42,293 nt of DNA from Pelargonium tetragonum (taxonomy: Eukaryota > Streptophyta > Magnoliopsida > Geraniales > Geraniaceae). This document shows positions 11,801-23,255 of the stretch, piece after piece. The stretch's first letter is position 1. Every line of letters starts with the position of its first letter. The position numbers were made by a program, and so were the translations under genes. The notes beneath the pieces are model-generated. The model was given only the letters and a program-made list of their open reading frames with translations, was not told where the DNA came from and searched no databases. The DNA lies in the NCBI GenBank assembly GCA_036897445.1, contig JAYMTL010000162.1, positions 1 through 42,293 on the forward strand, in the 5' to 3' direction.

Positions 11801-13346
11801 TCAGTAAGCTTTTTGGTTAGTTTTATTCTAGCAATAATATCTGGTTTGTCGGCAGGAATTTCGGATTGTTTAAGAAGATATGCTATATCGTACTCTCTTT
11901 GTAACCTAAGATTTTTTAACTCTATAAAGACTCCTTAATGAGCATGTAATTCCGCTCAAATCTTGCAATATTAAAATGAAACCCGACCCTACTTTTTCTA
12001 ACTATATAAGAAAGACTTCCGTTTTTATCTACCCTAAGCAGGAAGAACTCGCCTTTAAGCTTGGTTTGGCTCTATAAGGATTAATTCTCAAAGTAACAGG
12101 AGGGGGTTCCCCGTTAGTGGCTCTTAATAAGAATTTGAATCACTAAGGACTCCTTTTTCAATAACACAAAGGGTTTCAGCGCAAGACTAGGCATTTCAAG
12201 AGTATGGATTATAAGGAAGCTCCTCAGGGGTACAATTATATCTATACTCGATCTCTTTTACTGGGGGGGAGGAAAAAAAATCTATATACAGGGAATATAC
12301 TTGCTAACACGGGCTTTGTTTTGGAAATTCTTTTTAAGGGGTCCCTTAGCTAAGAATTAAGGCAGACAGGTTTTTTGTGAGTCTACTAAAGAGAAAAATA
12401 GAAAGCGATTTTAGCGGTTCTAAAAGTCCCCTGACGGGAGGTTATAGCTCTGAAAAAGAGTAAGCAGATAAAGAAAAGTGGTAAGGGGATTTAATTTAAG
12501 CCTTTCCTTCTAAACTAAACGTATATTAATAAGTATATAAGAATATAAGAGTTTTTAGAGAGACCCAGAAATTCCGTAGACTTTAGCTTAATTCTACCCC
12601 GGGCTTGGGAACTTCTATAAGGAGAAAAGCACTCCTGAGAATGAGTACACTTTTCACTGAAGGCCTTAATCTCGTTTGAGCTATCCTTGATGGATATCCT
12701 TTGGCTAGTACAATTACTTTCTTGTTTTATACCGTCCTTTTTCCTATTCAAATTCATTGTAATAATGACTTTTTAGGTACTAAGTATTCCGTATCTCGAA
12801 CTATCTTCTGTAGGAACCGACCCCCTATTAGAAAGCTCTACAGCATACACTTGTTTCGATTACGACTCGAATAGATAGAAGGACTCTTTTCATGTAAGTT
12901 TCGTGGCTAGTCTATTTATTTCAGATAGGGCTTGATATTTTCTAATTTTATATAAAAGGAATAAGTTTTTAGGAACCCCGGGATTTCCTTACAAGATAGA
13001 GTTTCTACTTTTTCTACATAGGACTTGGTAAATCCAATACGGGAACTCTTCGTAATGGGCAGCTTTTTAGAATAAGTCGCAACTTGAGAAGGGACCCATT
13101 TCATTATCTTTTGTTGGCTTATGCTTTTTCTTTGCTGGGAATCCTTAACCTTTTAATAGAACTTATTAGTACGGGCTTTTCCCGAAACAGAGGAGAACGG
13201 ATGGCTACATTCTTCTTTTGTCAAAGGAAAGCCTCCTTTACTTGGTTGATATTATTCTTCTAGATTGCTCTTTAACATATACTGTGTACTGTATATTTTA
13301 GTTTACAGTCTTTTTTTTTTATAAATTCTGAAAACTGCTTGTTGTA
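11801..13346. other. AT-rich stretch without a gene
   Basis: Nothing recognisable. Short minus-strand frames at 12515-12757 and 12916-13104 are of chance length and match no family I know. A run of ten T at 13311-13320 is the longest homopolymer I noticed in this part. Confidence 0.55.
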
Positions 13347-13619
13347 TTGACAAGCTTCGGCTATCCAAAGTCCAAGGAGGGCCCTTTCTCATCCGATTCT
13401 TTTGATTCCACGCATTCATTACGAGAGTTTAGATTTTCAAATACCCATACCTTATTTATCTTTAATTTTCTACTATTCTATGCTTCTTTTCGAAAACGCT
13501 CTAGTCTACTACTATATCTCTTATATCTGTACACGAAAAGTGTACGTTGTTGCCATCCCACGAATCCTTCTTACTTGCCCTATCCCTCGGTGTCTGATTT
13601 AGCTACAACCTTCTTGTAG
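13347..13619 (+). CDS. Anonymous 90-codon open frame
   Basis: This TTG-started frame has a Ser-rich first third, a Phe/Leu-rich hydrophobic middle (residues about 35-65, possibly one or two membrane segments) and a Pro/Ser-rich end. A second overlapping frame at 13402-13602 is also open and hydrophobic, so the openness reflects local T/C-rich composition rather than one selected frame. No family is recognised. Without an ATG or any context I consider it a likely chance frame. Confidence 0.1.
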   Translation: MTSFGYPKSKEGPFSSDSFDSTHSLREFRFSNTHTLFIFNFLLFYASFRKRSSLLLYLLYLYTKSVRCCHPTNPSYLPYPSVSDLATTFL

Positions 13620-16600
13620 ATGGAAGTTTTTTAAGATCTGTTTTCTTACCTTTTCCACGCAATTCTACTCTCTGCGAGGGGGCGCCTAACATTTTATCCA
13701 TTCTTTCGGATTTTAGTTTTTTATCTTGAGTTCGTTTTTTGCTTCAACCTTTACTAGTAGTAAATCCTTCGATTAAAAGTTAACGATTATAAGAACTTGA
13801 ATATTCCTTCCTTATTAGTTCTTATGTTTTGATAGGAGTTGTTTATAAACAGCCCCCGCAATCCCTATTAGCTGTCAGTATCCCTAAAGGGATCCTCTTG
13901 TTAAAGTCTTAATTGTATTCTCTACTCTCTTATTTATATTTAGGTTTCTAGTCTGGTTTCTTCCCTCCTTAGTTTACTTCTTGATCTCGGAGAAACCTTC
14001 AGAAGCACAAAGAGCCTTTCATATAAAAGGTCCTAAGTCCCTGATACTGGAAAGGCAGCTGTTAATGGAACTTCCTTTTGAGTGTTTAATCATTTCTTGG
14101 AAGTTCTTGCTTATCTTTCTTAGGGATTCTGTATGAAATTACCTTAGCCCTACTAAGACTTGTTATACTATAAAGACTCTATTTAGGTTTAGGATCCCTT
14201 GTTGTGTGATACATCCATTAACAGGATATAGTGTTAGAAGTCGTGGGTTCTCCTGTAATTTAGTAACTGATTTTATATATTAAAAACTCCTCCGGCAATA
14301 CCCTTTACTATCCCGATAACAAGTAACTCAAAGGAGAGATTACTAATAAAGTAGGGTCTTGTCAAGAGCCGCTGGGCTCGCTTGCTGTATTAAAGAGTTT
14401 CCTTGGATAAGTTCAGTCACTCGGTTAGAATAAAAGGGGCGGTGAAAAGCAAGGCTTTTAGGATTCCTACTACAGAATTAGAGGCAGGAATAGAGTCAAA
14501 TAAGTCAAACTAAGTATCACATTAACAGAATCTTGTGTATACCCCATTTTGGCGGGGGTCCTTATATAAGCCTTGAAATTTCCCCTTATACTGGATTTTT
14601 TTCCTTGAAAGGAAACCCTTAAGAAACCCCTAAATTCTTAACTTAAATCAACCCTATATTCATTCTAGGCCCCTCCTTTCAGTTTACCTGTAATTGTAAA
14701 TAGAATGGGGCCCCGTTTAGCTCAGCGGTTTTGGGAATTTCAAAATGAAAGTCTCTAAAGACAAAAACCAAAAGAAGCTATCTTAAATAAATTAGAGGTT
14801 GGCCCAGAAAAAGTCACTTCCTTAGTGGCACAGAATCTGGAACAAGGGGCCCCAATTAGCCTTAGAAACTCTAATCTCTTATATGCCCTGCTAATTTCTT
14901 CCATTCTTTGGAATATTATATAAGAAACTTTCTATTCATAGTATAGGACTTGAATTCGCGCCCCTTGTACCTTAAATGACGGAAACTTTCTTAATACCTG
15001 GATTCCCTTTCTTAGTCTTTTTGGCCACACTTCTATCAACTAAGTATAACAGCCTATGTTTTACTCTCTTTTGTTTTTGTGGAAATTTATGAACAGGTTC
15101 CAAAACGTTAAGGCAGGGAGGGAATTCTAAGACTAATTAAAGGGTTTGGGAGATAAGTAAACTAAAGCTAAAAAGTATGACACGGGACCTATCCACTGTT
15201 GCAGTTTCATTTCTTGAGAAAGTAAAGAAGCTAGGTTAAATAAAAGGATAACTCTCCGTACTATGCTTTGACTTCATAGGATCCATAGGAGTTCTCTTAG
15301 GGCGCTTACTTACCAACTTGTTCCAGGGGTATGCCTTGAAAAATTTAGGAGTCTCCTGACTAGAGCATCTTTAGACTTTTAGTAGTAGAATATAGAAAGC
15401 GCACTTAAATAAAGGTATACCAGCTCTCTAAGAACTTAATACTAAGAAAAATTTAGAAAAGATCCTCAAAAGGATAAAGCGTATACTCTGTAAAGTCTCT
15501 AGAAATTAGACTTGTTTGCTTTAAAAGCTATAGCAGGCTTAATAGTACTTCAAAATTTTTAAGTATTCTTTAGTGTTTTACCGAAAGAGTATCCTAATCC
15601 AAAACCCCGAGGCTATTCACTTGATTTTGACTCTCGGATCTTGACCGAGGTATGCATCTTATTACTTATTACGACTAAAACCTTAACTTAGATGGGATTC
15701 CTGAGTACCCTACCCCAATGTTAGAGATTTTCAAACTTTATTTCAATAATTAATCAAACCTTGGACAGCCCTCTTTTTGTTTGTATTCTATAAATTTCAG
15801 GGGTCACGGGAGTTTTTAGGTCAACAATTACCTCAAGAGTTTTGAACCTTTTTGTATTTTATTCAGGGACTCCCTTTAATTAAAAGGACCCGGGCGATTC
15901 CCACTCTTTAGGAGTTCACAGAAAGTAGATTACGCTTATTAGAAAGTAGTAGTTATTTCCCTATTCGGAACTAAGCCTTAAACCCAGGAGGAGACCTTGT
16001 GCATATACATTATAGATGAAAGGTGCGTAAAAGAACTACCAGTATAGTACTTTAATTTGTTTTTGTCAACCCAAGCCTTCGCTTGATTAAGGAACCCCTT
16101 TCTTTTAAAGGTCCCTCCCAAAAGGTAACACTTTGAATAAAAAAATATAATAAAGAATTCTATAAAGTGTTAATCTATTATACGGATTTCTACTAAATGC
16201 AATAAGTGCTATATATATATATCCTCTATTGGCGAAACCTCCTCATGAAAGTAGAACCTTTATTATATAAAAAGCTCCATAAAACTTGCAAGACTTTTAA
16301 TATTTATATTTGATTTGACAAACTCTAACTCTGAAAACTGCCTTTAGCTCTTCTTTAGTTTTCCAAGCTTACTAAAGCTTTTTGGAATTGTATTCTAAAA
16401 AGAACAAAACAGCAGAGTTACCCTTGAAAAGGCAAGGTAAACTTGTTTTCGTATTAAAAACTATATTATATGAAATTCTTATAGCATAAGAACTCCAGGT
16501 GAACCCTAGAAGCGAGTTTACCTCTACTAATTGAATAATAGAATGATATTCTAATAGAGGAAAGAACTCAGATTTATCTATACCACAAGTTTCACGGTTT

Positions 16601-16799
16601 AGTTAAGTTTGGTAATATCTCTCAATTACTAAGAAATTCTAACTTTAGCGGTTCACTGAAGACCTAAGGAATATAGAACTCCCCTTTTTTATATTATTTT
16701 ACTTTTAAGTTTTGAAATGACCTCTAAAAGAAACCCGATTCTCTTTACAAATTAGACTTTTATGCTATGCCTTCTTTTATACGTATTTACTAAATATAA
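13620..16799. other. Three kilobases without a gene
   Basis: No gene or RNA is visible. A D-arm-like word near 14715 is rejected below, because the rest of a tRNA is absent. A short TA run lies at 16211-16223. Base composition is the same as in the rest of the desert. Confidence 0.55.
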
Positions 16800-16959
16800 T
16801 AAGCCTAATAAAACAAATGAAATCCAGATACCGAATACATAGAATACAAAAATCACTCCTAATAAGTACTATAAAAAACTCATACAAGAGCTATGGCAAC
16901 AAAAAGAGGAAGACCCATAAAGTACCGGTATAGATCCTCTTTCTCTTGGTAATCCTATC

Positions 16960-17145
16960 TCCTGTTCCTACTCTACAAAACTACTAAAATACAGAATATA
17001 AAGATTAAACAAATAAAAAAAGTAACAAAGAATTAAGTCATAAGTCAAAGAAGATAGATATACAGAGTCTAGCTCTTAAAAATCCTACTAAGAACTAAGA
17101 AAGTGACAGCTCCTGCTAATACCAAAATACAGAATACCAAAGGAA
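16960..17145 (-). repeat. Diverged duplicated block around AAAATACAGAATA
   Basis: The word AAAATACAGAATA occurs at about 16987 and again at about 17127. In both places CTCCTG precedes it on the plus strand, at different distances. A looser relative, GAATACATAGAATAC, lies near 16830. The spacing of about 140 bases suggests an old duplication. A related TATTCTGTATTTT word occurs in opposite orientation near 35740, next to the repeat cluster there, which links the two regions. Confidence 0.3.
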
Positions 17146-17251
17146 CGTACATTAAGAGCAACTACTTAAAGAAAGAAATTTCCTCCAGTCAAAGCCAATA
17201 AAACTGGTTGAGGATTCATCCAAACAATACCAAGCTAACTTTACCTTCTAT

Positions 17252-17353
17252 TTATCGAAAAAGAGACTGACTGACGCTTAACCCGCACTCGACTATCCGA
17301 CTGAATATCCAGAACCAGAAAGCTAAGAAACCCAGTTGAGAAACAGTACCCAT
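17252..17353 (-). CDS. Small aromatic-rich open frame in the repeat copy
   Basis: A 33-codon frame starts at an ATG (17353-17351) and ends at a TAA. Its first half contains the hydrophobic stretch GFLAFWFWIFSRI, with three aromatic residues in a row, so it could form a membrane segment. It lies inside the inverted repeat copy. I do not recognise it. At this length it is probably incidental. Confidence 0.1.
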   Translation of the reverse strand: MGTVSQLGFLAFWFWIFSRIVECGLSVSQSLFR

Positions 17354-17395
17354 GTTACTATCCAACTCTTTTTATTTAGTTAAGGTACCGATTCG
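17300..17395 (-). repeat. Inverted distant copy of the 35-37 kb repeat family
   Basis: Read on the minus strand, CGGTACCTTAACTAAATAAA at 17390-17371 matches CGGTACCTAAACTAAAGAAA at 35621 with two differences over 20 bases. The alignment continues with few mismatches. About 60 bases further along the minus strand is TTTCTTAGCTTT, which also follows the GGTACC block at 36601 by about 75 bases. Two blocks in matching order and similar spacing make this a genuine, diverged copy in inverted orientation. The surrounding 16.8-17.9 kb has an A/C-rich plus strand unlike its neighbours and may all belong to the same duplicated segment. Confidence 0.55.
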
Positions 17396-19829
17396 TTTCC
17401 GTAAGTCAAACTTATCACTAAAAGACAATTTCCATGTCGAACGAGCCTATCCAGCTGACATCTACCAGACTTTTGCATTCATTCGATTGAATACTTCCTA
17501 GAACTCTCTACTATAACGAAAAAGCAACTACCCAAGTCAAGGAAACCCAAGACTCTCAAGCCTAAGCTCATAAAAAAGGATTGAAGAGGAACCCTTTACT
17601 TTATCCGCATTTCAAATATTCCTGGAGATTCACGCCTAGGCTTGTTCCAAGGACTCTCCCACCTTGTAATAAATAATTAATATAAGGATACTAAAGGCCA
17701 CAAAATCTATAACTACGGCTACAAGGATACCCCCTTTTTTTAGTCAGTCAAACTCTTACCCATTTTCACTTTGATCCAAATACGGATCTGAGAAATTCAA
17801 ATACACAAATATTAGCTATAAAATACAAATACCTAGAAGTCACGCCTAGACTATCTCTTAGAAATATACAGCACGGAATGTATACAGAAAAGACAGGTGT
17901 TTCAGTCCCATAACACTGAGAAAAGGCTAATAAAAGAGAAAATAGGCCCCCTTATCTTTATTATTTTATTATTTATCAATTTCTTGTCTTGATGCCCCTT
18001 TTTGACTTAATGACCTCTTTTTTCCACTGCCTAATACTATATAGTATATAGGATAGGAAAGCGTGGTTTTGCTAAAGCGAGGCCCTAAGCTAAGCGGAAG
18101 ACTTATAATATACTACACTGCGGCGCTATAAAAGCATTCTCTAATATGTCTAGATTTCGGGATCCTCCAAATCCAAATGACTTACCGGTCCTAGACAATT
18201 ACACCTCTTTTTTCTTCTATCTTTAAATCTTAGTTTGTACTCAATTTTGTTTCTATTTTCTATTCTACATAAGCGTCCCCTTTTTCTATTCCAAGACATT
18301 AGATACTAGAGATTCTGGTAGGACTTTTATTATAGTTTATAAAAATATTAAATCGCAACGGCGCTAAATAAGGAGGAATTCTTGAGTATTTAATTCCTTG
18401 TAATTGGTGGACATTTGGAAGTTAGGAATCTTATAGTAAATTGAAAAGTTCAAATGTTAGTTGCTCCATAGTGGTGCTGGTTACGGAACTTCCTTAAAAC
18501 AAAGTAGTTTGAACTCTATATTCCCGAGGTTAAAACACCTGTTTCAAATGCGGATAGTCGTTGGTTCAAAGAGTGTTCACAAGAAGTATTCCACAGGATC
18601 AAATATCTTTCTTAATTATATAGTGGCTAAAATGAGCACTGCCTACTCCTATAAAAAATGATACAATTTCTTTTTGTAAAGTAATAGGAAACAAGTCGAA
18701 AAAGAAAAAATTTTATTATTAAGATTGAAAGATATACTTACGCTATACACTAGCGAGAGGGAACATTAGGGGGAAGTCCCTCTTAGTGGGCCCCTAGGAT
18801 AGGTGGGTTGAAGGCAAAAAGATGCTCGTGCACAAGATTTTGTATATAGACCGATTGGGAGAAATTAGTAACTTTTATGCATTGCTTCTTGTAGCCGGTA
18901 ATTCAGTCAGTTATGCCCTGAATAAGTAGGATGAGAGTAAGTAGCAAGATTCAGGAAAGCGCGGGTTAGATTAAATCCTCAAAAAGTAAATGGTTGCTTA
19001 CAAATTAAGTAGAATACAAGATATTTTTAATCCGAACGGCAGGGTGTTAAAGGCGGGGCCCTCCCCAAAATTTTATAGAGAAGACTTAATGATACCAAAA
19101 TCAACTTAAGATCCATTATTGCAAGGGGCTTCTCACACCATTTATAAAAAGGAATCTGACAGACAAAAGGATGCCTTTTGAGTTACTTATCAAAATTCTT
19201 TAGGAAAGTCACTCTCAGTAATACAATATAGTAAATATTTTCATTAGACCGAAGTTTATATAGGTTCTCCTCCCTTTATTAAAAAAATCCCCTTGTTTGC
19301 TTTGCCTAGGCAGAACTCAATAAATCATTCTTATATTCGAAGAGAGCAAATAATGTTCCCGTTACTTATTCATTTCGCGGCTATGCCATAAAGATATTCT
19401 ATTGGGATCGAAAGGAGTCCTACTTTATTTTCTAAATACCAATATATAAGGGAAAAATTCATTGGTCTATCTTAGACTGGACATAGCTTTCTTTTCTAAA
19501 ACCGAGGAATTGAAACAAGCGTTTCACAACACAAAATAAAGGGCCACTCAAACAAATGAACTAACAATTTCAAAAAAAAAAGTATGGTAACTACGGAGTA
19601 TTTCTATCTAAATAATCTAGGTTTTCAGTAAGAAAAAGACCAAAATCGTGATTTACAAAAGAAATTCTATAATGATATACAGGTAAACCCCTTAAGTCAC
19701 CCGCTACCCCTACTAGATATCCTATATTATACACTAAGGAGAAACGTCCTATCACAAGGAGGGTTAGACTAGGTAGCCTACTTTAGACTTATTTCTTCTT
19801 TTTAATCTATCCTATTAATTCTGCAGCGA
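17396..19829. other. AT-rich stretch without a gene
   Basis: The first 500 bases continue the A/C-rich plus strand of the repeat copy. After that I see nothing recognisable. An anonymous 66-codon frame lies at 18461-18661. A word at 18298 (ATTAGATAC, followed eight bases later by CTGGTAG) recalls the 790 loop of small-subunit rRNA, but it is interrupted and is listed among the rejected items. Confidence 0.5.
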
Positions 19830-20181
19830 GTGCAATCTCATTTTATCAAGACAAGTTATCAAGCTCTAGATTTAACCCACTGTATCTATATTGATTCCAA
19901 TGCTGAAACTGCCATTTTTCATTATATTGAAACTTCAGAAACCCTTTTAACGCAAGGCAAATCTTCTACCCGTACTCATGGATTTACTTCTTATTTTACG
20001 ACTGCAAACAATCTTAAGAAGGGCTACCTATTTTAGTTCACTACTGAACCTTGAAGAAAGCATAGACCTTAGTAAAAAATCTTTGGAAAGGTTCAAAGGG
20101 GACTTATGTATTGTATTATTTTGTATCAGAAATTCTGCTGGGCAATTTCCCAAATGCAACAAATTAAAAGAAGGAATTTAA
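19830..20181 (+). other. Two overlapping anonymous open frames
   Basis: The frames 19830-20036 (GTG start, 68 codons) and 19978-20181 (67 codons) overlap in different reading frames. The block has more CA and TG and fewer TA steps than the DNA around it, so it stands out in composition. The first product is rich in Thr, Ser and His. The second has a Leu/Glu/Lys stretch that could form an amphipathic helix. Neither matches a family I know. The compositional difference may simply follow from choosing frames without stops. Confidence 0.12.
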
Positions 20182-20493
20182 GCTAAATCCGATACCCTTA
20201 AATAAGGCATGTCTATTCGAAGGCTACTCTTTTCAAGCTTTCTAAATTTATTTAGTTCTACCATTTACTATAAAGTATCCGAAGTAAGCCGGTTAAACAC
20301 TACATTTCCTTTTTCTTACAGAATCTCTTATTTTAAAGGATAGGAATTCTTAGTTATTATAGGGAGTAGCACGTAGATAAGAAATTTAGAAGAATTTAAG
20401 AAAGCGGGCTTTTCCTAATGGAATTTGAATATCAGTGGTTTGCTATTATAAAATGAGTAGTACACAAGTTTCCGGAATTCGTACAAAGAGGGT
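20182..20493. other. Short stretch without a gene
   Basis: I see nothing recognisable between the two groups of anonymous frames. Confidence 0.5.
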
Positions 20494-20679
20494 TCAATCC
20501 TGGAAAGCTTTTTTCTTCGTAGGGTTTCTAATCAATCCGTAAAACCATTTTTGAGAATATGTAGGATCGATTTGTGGACGCGTAGTTCTTAAAACATTAA
20601 GAATAATTTCAGTTTCGTCTATAGAGCCGAGAAAGGAAAGAAGTTTAGCTTTCACTTTTTTAGCATTTAGCATGGGCAC
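20494..20679 (-). CDS. Anonymous 61-codon basic open frame
   Basis: This ATG-started frame encodes a basic protein. It has a Lys-rich N-terminus (AKKVKAKLL), a helical-looking Glu/Ile/Leu middle and a Lys-rich C-terminus. Its codon use is ordinary and not TA-rich, so it looks more protein-like than most frames here. I do not recognise a family, and no ribosome-binding or promoter element can be supported. It is of chance length. Confidence 0.15.
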   Translation of the reverse strand: MPMLNAKKVKAKLLSFLGSIDETEIILNVLRTTRPQIDPTYSQKWFYGLIRNPTKKKAFQD

Positions 20680-23227
20680 TCCTATCTCTGTTTTGGTTCT
20701 TTTTTAATAAGTGCCACTTTACACGGATCCGAATCAATCCTATTTATGTTTAGTGTTAACATGTATTTGAAATATTCCTTATCCTTAATATTTCATTAAA
20801 TAGTTGTCTTTTTTCCTATATGATAAACACTAGATTAATATCTTTTTTGTGAGAAAGATAAAAAAAGGAAATTTGAATCTCGGTTAATTATAAGGTTTCA
20901 TTTTAGTCTAAATATAATAAGATTTTAAGGTACTAGTATGCTTAAAAGCATAAGCAGGTATATGACTTGCAGTATTGAGCATTATATGATTTTTTTAGTA
21001 AAACTAACTAGTTACAACAGAGCCCTTTAAAAAGGAGTTTGGTACAAATACAAGCTCTCTCCCTATTCTATTTATACTAAGTACAGTACTTTCTTATTAT
21101 CAGAAATGTTAGGACCCTTTCTTTCACTGCTTTATTCTGCTTTAGGATATTGATGAATGAGAGATTTAAATCACGTTTGCTTCATTCTAAAGTCAAGAGC
21201 TAAACTTTTAAAAGGGAAGACCTACTTGAACTATATTATATATATAAAATCGTCTTTTATTTAAGTTTAAGCGATAAAACTTTAAATATTTAATAAATAT
21301 TAGAAAAGGCTACATGAAATTCCATGGCTGGCTATATTCCCCCATGTATGCTTGTAGTATAGTAAGAGACTCGTTTTCTATACAAAATATCTCATTTTGG
21401 GATCTCCGTGGACTATCCGAAAAGGAGCACACAGTATACTCTATCCTTTCCGAGATATGTTCTTATAAGTGAATCTAAAGCAGGACTTCAAGCTCAAATA
21501 AAAACAGGATAGCTGCGGATGTTTCGGGATTCTGTCACATGAGCTTTTTAAAAGAAATATATTCATGGTTAAGGTGGAACTGAGGCGGACCTTGCTTAGT
21601 AGTACAAAGAAAGTTTGATCGTATACTTTACTTAACCGATTTTTCATTAGAAATGAAAATATATAATCTTTGGGTCTTGAATAGAAATGTAACTAACTTT
21701 TAACAAGTTTTTACCTATATTTATAATTAACGGGTTATAATATTATTGTAAGGAAACACTCCAGCTCTCTCTTCCGGAATCCCTCAGATCTAGGTCAGCT
21801 ATAGATATACAAACAAAAGAGTGCTTTACCGAATTAGATTCTTCGCAGTTACGAGCTTTTATGAACCCTGTAAGAGCATATAGAAGGTAGAAGTTTAAGG
21901 GGAGCTATCTTATTCTATAAAAGTGAGATCCAACTTCATTAGATATAGTCATTTTATATTAATAGGCACATACTAAGGATACTTCCTAAGTAATAGGAAA
22001 GACTCCCTGCAATAAGTTTTGAGAGCAAAGCGCACCTCTTCGAATCTATGACCGCAAGTTCGAACCCCACCCAGACTAGATTAACCTAAAGAAACTTTAC
22101 TGAAATGAAAGAGAATCCGCCTTATTCAAGTATATACTTTTTCTTTTATGAAGTTCTATTTCGAACTCGTGGTTTCTTTAAGAATTATCTCATCGGCGCG
22201 ACCGGGAAATTTTATGAGAGTTTTGAATCATGTGCTATATTGTATAAACACAAGGGAAATCTGTGGTAACTCGGGGCTTTGCCGCAAACTTAACTTTCAG
22301 CGATGCCATTATACTACGAAATATTAAACATTTATAGCAACAACTAATTGGCCGAGACGGCCTAAGATGAGGCGTCTGCTTATATGTAAATTCCTGAATA
22401 CTATCCATATTATTACCAATGCTGAAGCACTGCAATATATATATTTGTGTAATAGACCCCTCAATTTTAAATAACTACAGAATATATCTAAAAAGCTACC
22501 GTGATAACGGAATATCTCGCGTGTTTAGAAAACAAAGTGGTGCTTTCCATTCCCAAGTTAGTATAGTCGAAGTACACTGCGCTGTTTAGGTAAATTAGCA
22601 ATTAGAAAGATCCGGATGGAAATCTCTTTCTTTTTATTTACTGGCCGGGATTCCTTGTACAATAAAGTACACATACAGGGACATTTTTGAAGTATTATAC
22701 TAAATAGACCACTAATGCATACCTTTGCCCATAAAAACGGATATGAGTCCCTTATTAATCAGGGTAAGTAAATACAGCCTTTTTGATTTTGAAATTGAAT
22801 ACCATCACATTAGCAGAATAGTATATAGTGGTTCCGGAGGGAGGAAGGCTCTTGTTTAAGTTCTTCATAGAAATATTCAGAGGTAGGAATTTTCTTAATT
22901 CCAAGAATTAGGGACGGTTTTTGTCCGGGTTGAAATGCCCTTTTTTTACAGACTCATTCATAACTAGAATTTTGGAACCTTAAAATAGAAGTTCCTAAGC
23001 TAGGTATTTTAGATAGGTTATTACAGAAATAGGCGAAGTATTAACAACCCCGTTTTTTAAAAATACAGTGGTGAAGGAATCAAGCGGGTCCAGTAACAAA
23101 TATTTTTTAGTAGCCTTACCTTAAACTTTAAAGAAAGAGTTTTGTACCTGTACTTCTTTAACTGTTTCGTCGTTTTCTTGTCATATATATATATTCAATT
23201 TGAAGTATATTACTACGCCTTAGGCCA
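20680..23227. other. AT-rich stretch without a gene
   Basis: Nothing recognisable in 2.5 kb. Short minus-strand frames at 21441-21647 and 22235-22435 are of chance length. A T-loop-like TTCGAAC near 22060 lacks a stem and is rejected as a tRNA. Confidence 0.55.
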
Positions 23228-23255
23228 TATACTATTAGTATAGCCTAATAGTATA
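23228..23255. repeat. Perfect inverted repeat, 11-bp stem and 6-base loop
   Basis: TATACTATTAG at 23228-23238 and CTAATAGTATA at 23245-23255 are exact reverse complements separated by TATAGC. The stem is AT-rich and has no T tract directly after it, so it is not a convincing terminator. It is the best short hairpin I noticed. Small hairpins are common in organelle spacer DNA, but one hairpin proves nothing. Confidence 0.75.

Noticed and set aside
14708-14735. D-arm-like word TTAGCTCAGCGGTT
   Set aside because: The D stem GCTC has no GAGC partner, and no anticodon or T arm follows.
18296-18325. ATTAGATAC plus CTGGTAG, like the small-subunit 790 loop
   Set aside because: The two halves are split by eight unrelated bases inside a loop that is invariant in working rRNA.
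19830-19850. AATCTCATTT, resembling the start of dinoflagellate cob
   Set aside because: The following residues do not resemble cytochrome b, and no haem-ligand or PEWY motif follows.
22040-22080. T-loop-like TTCGAAC
   Set aside because: The flanking bases do not pair, and no other tRNA parts are present.
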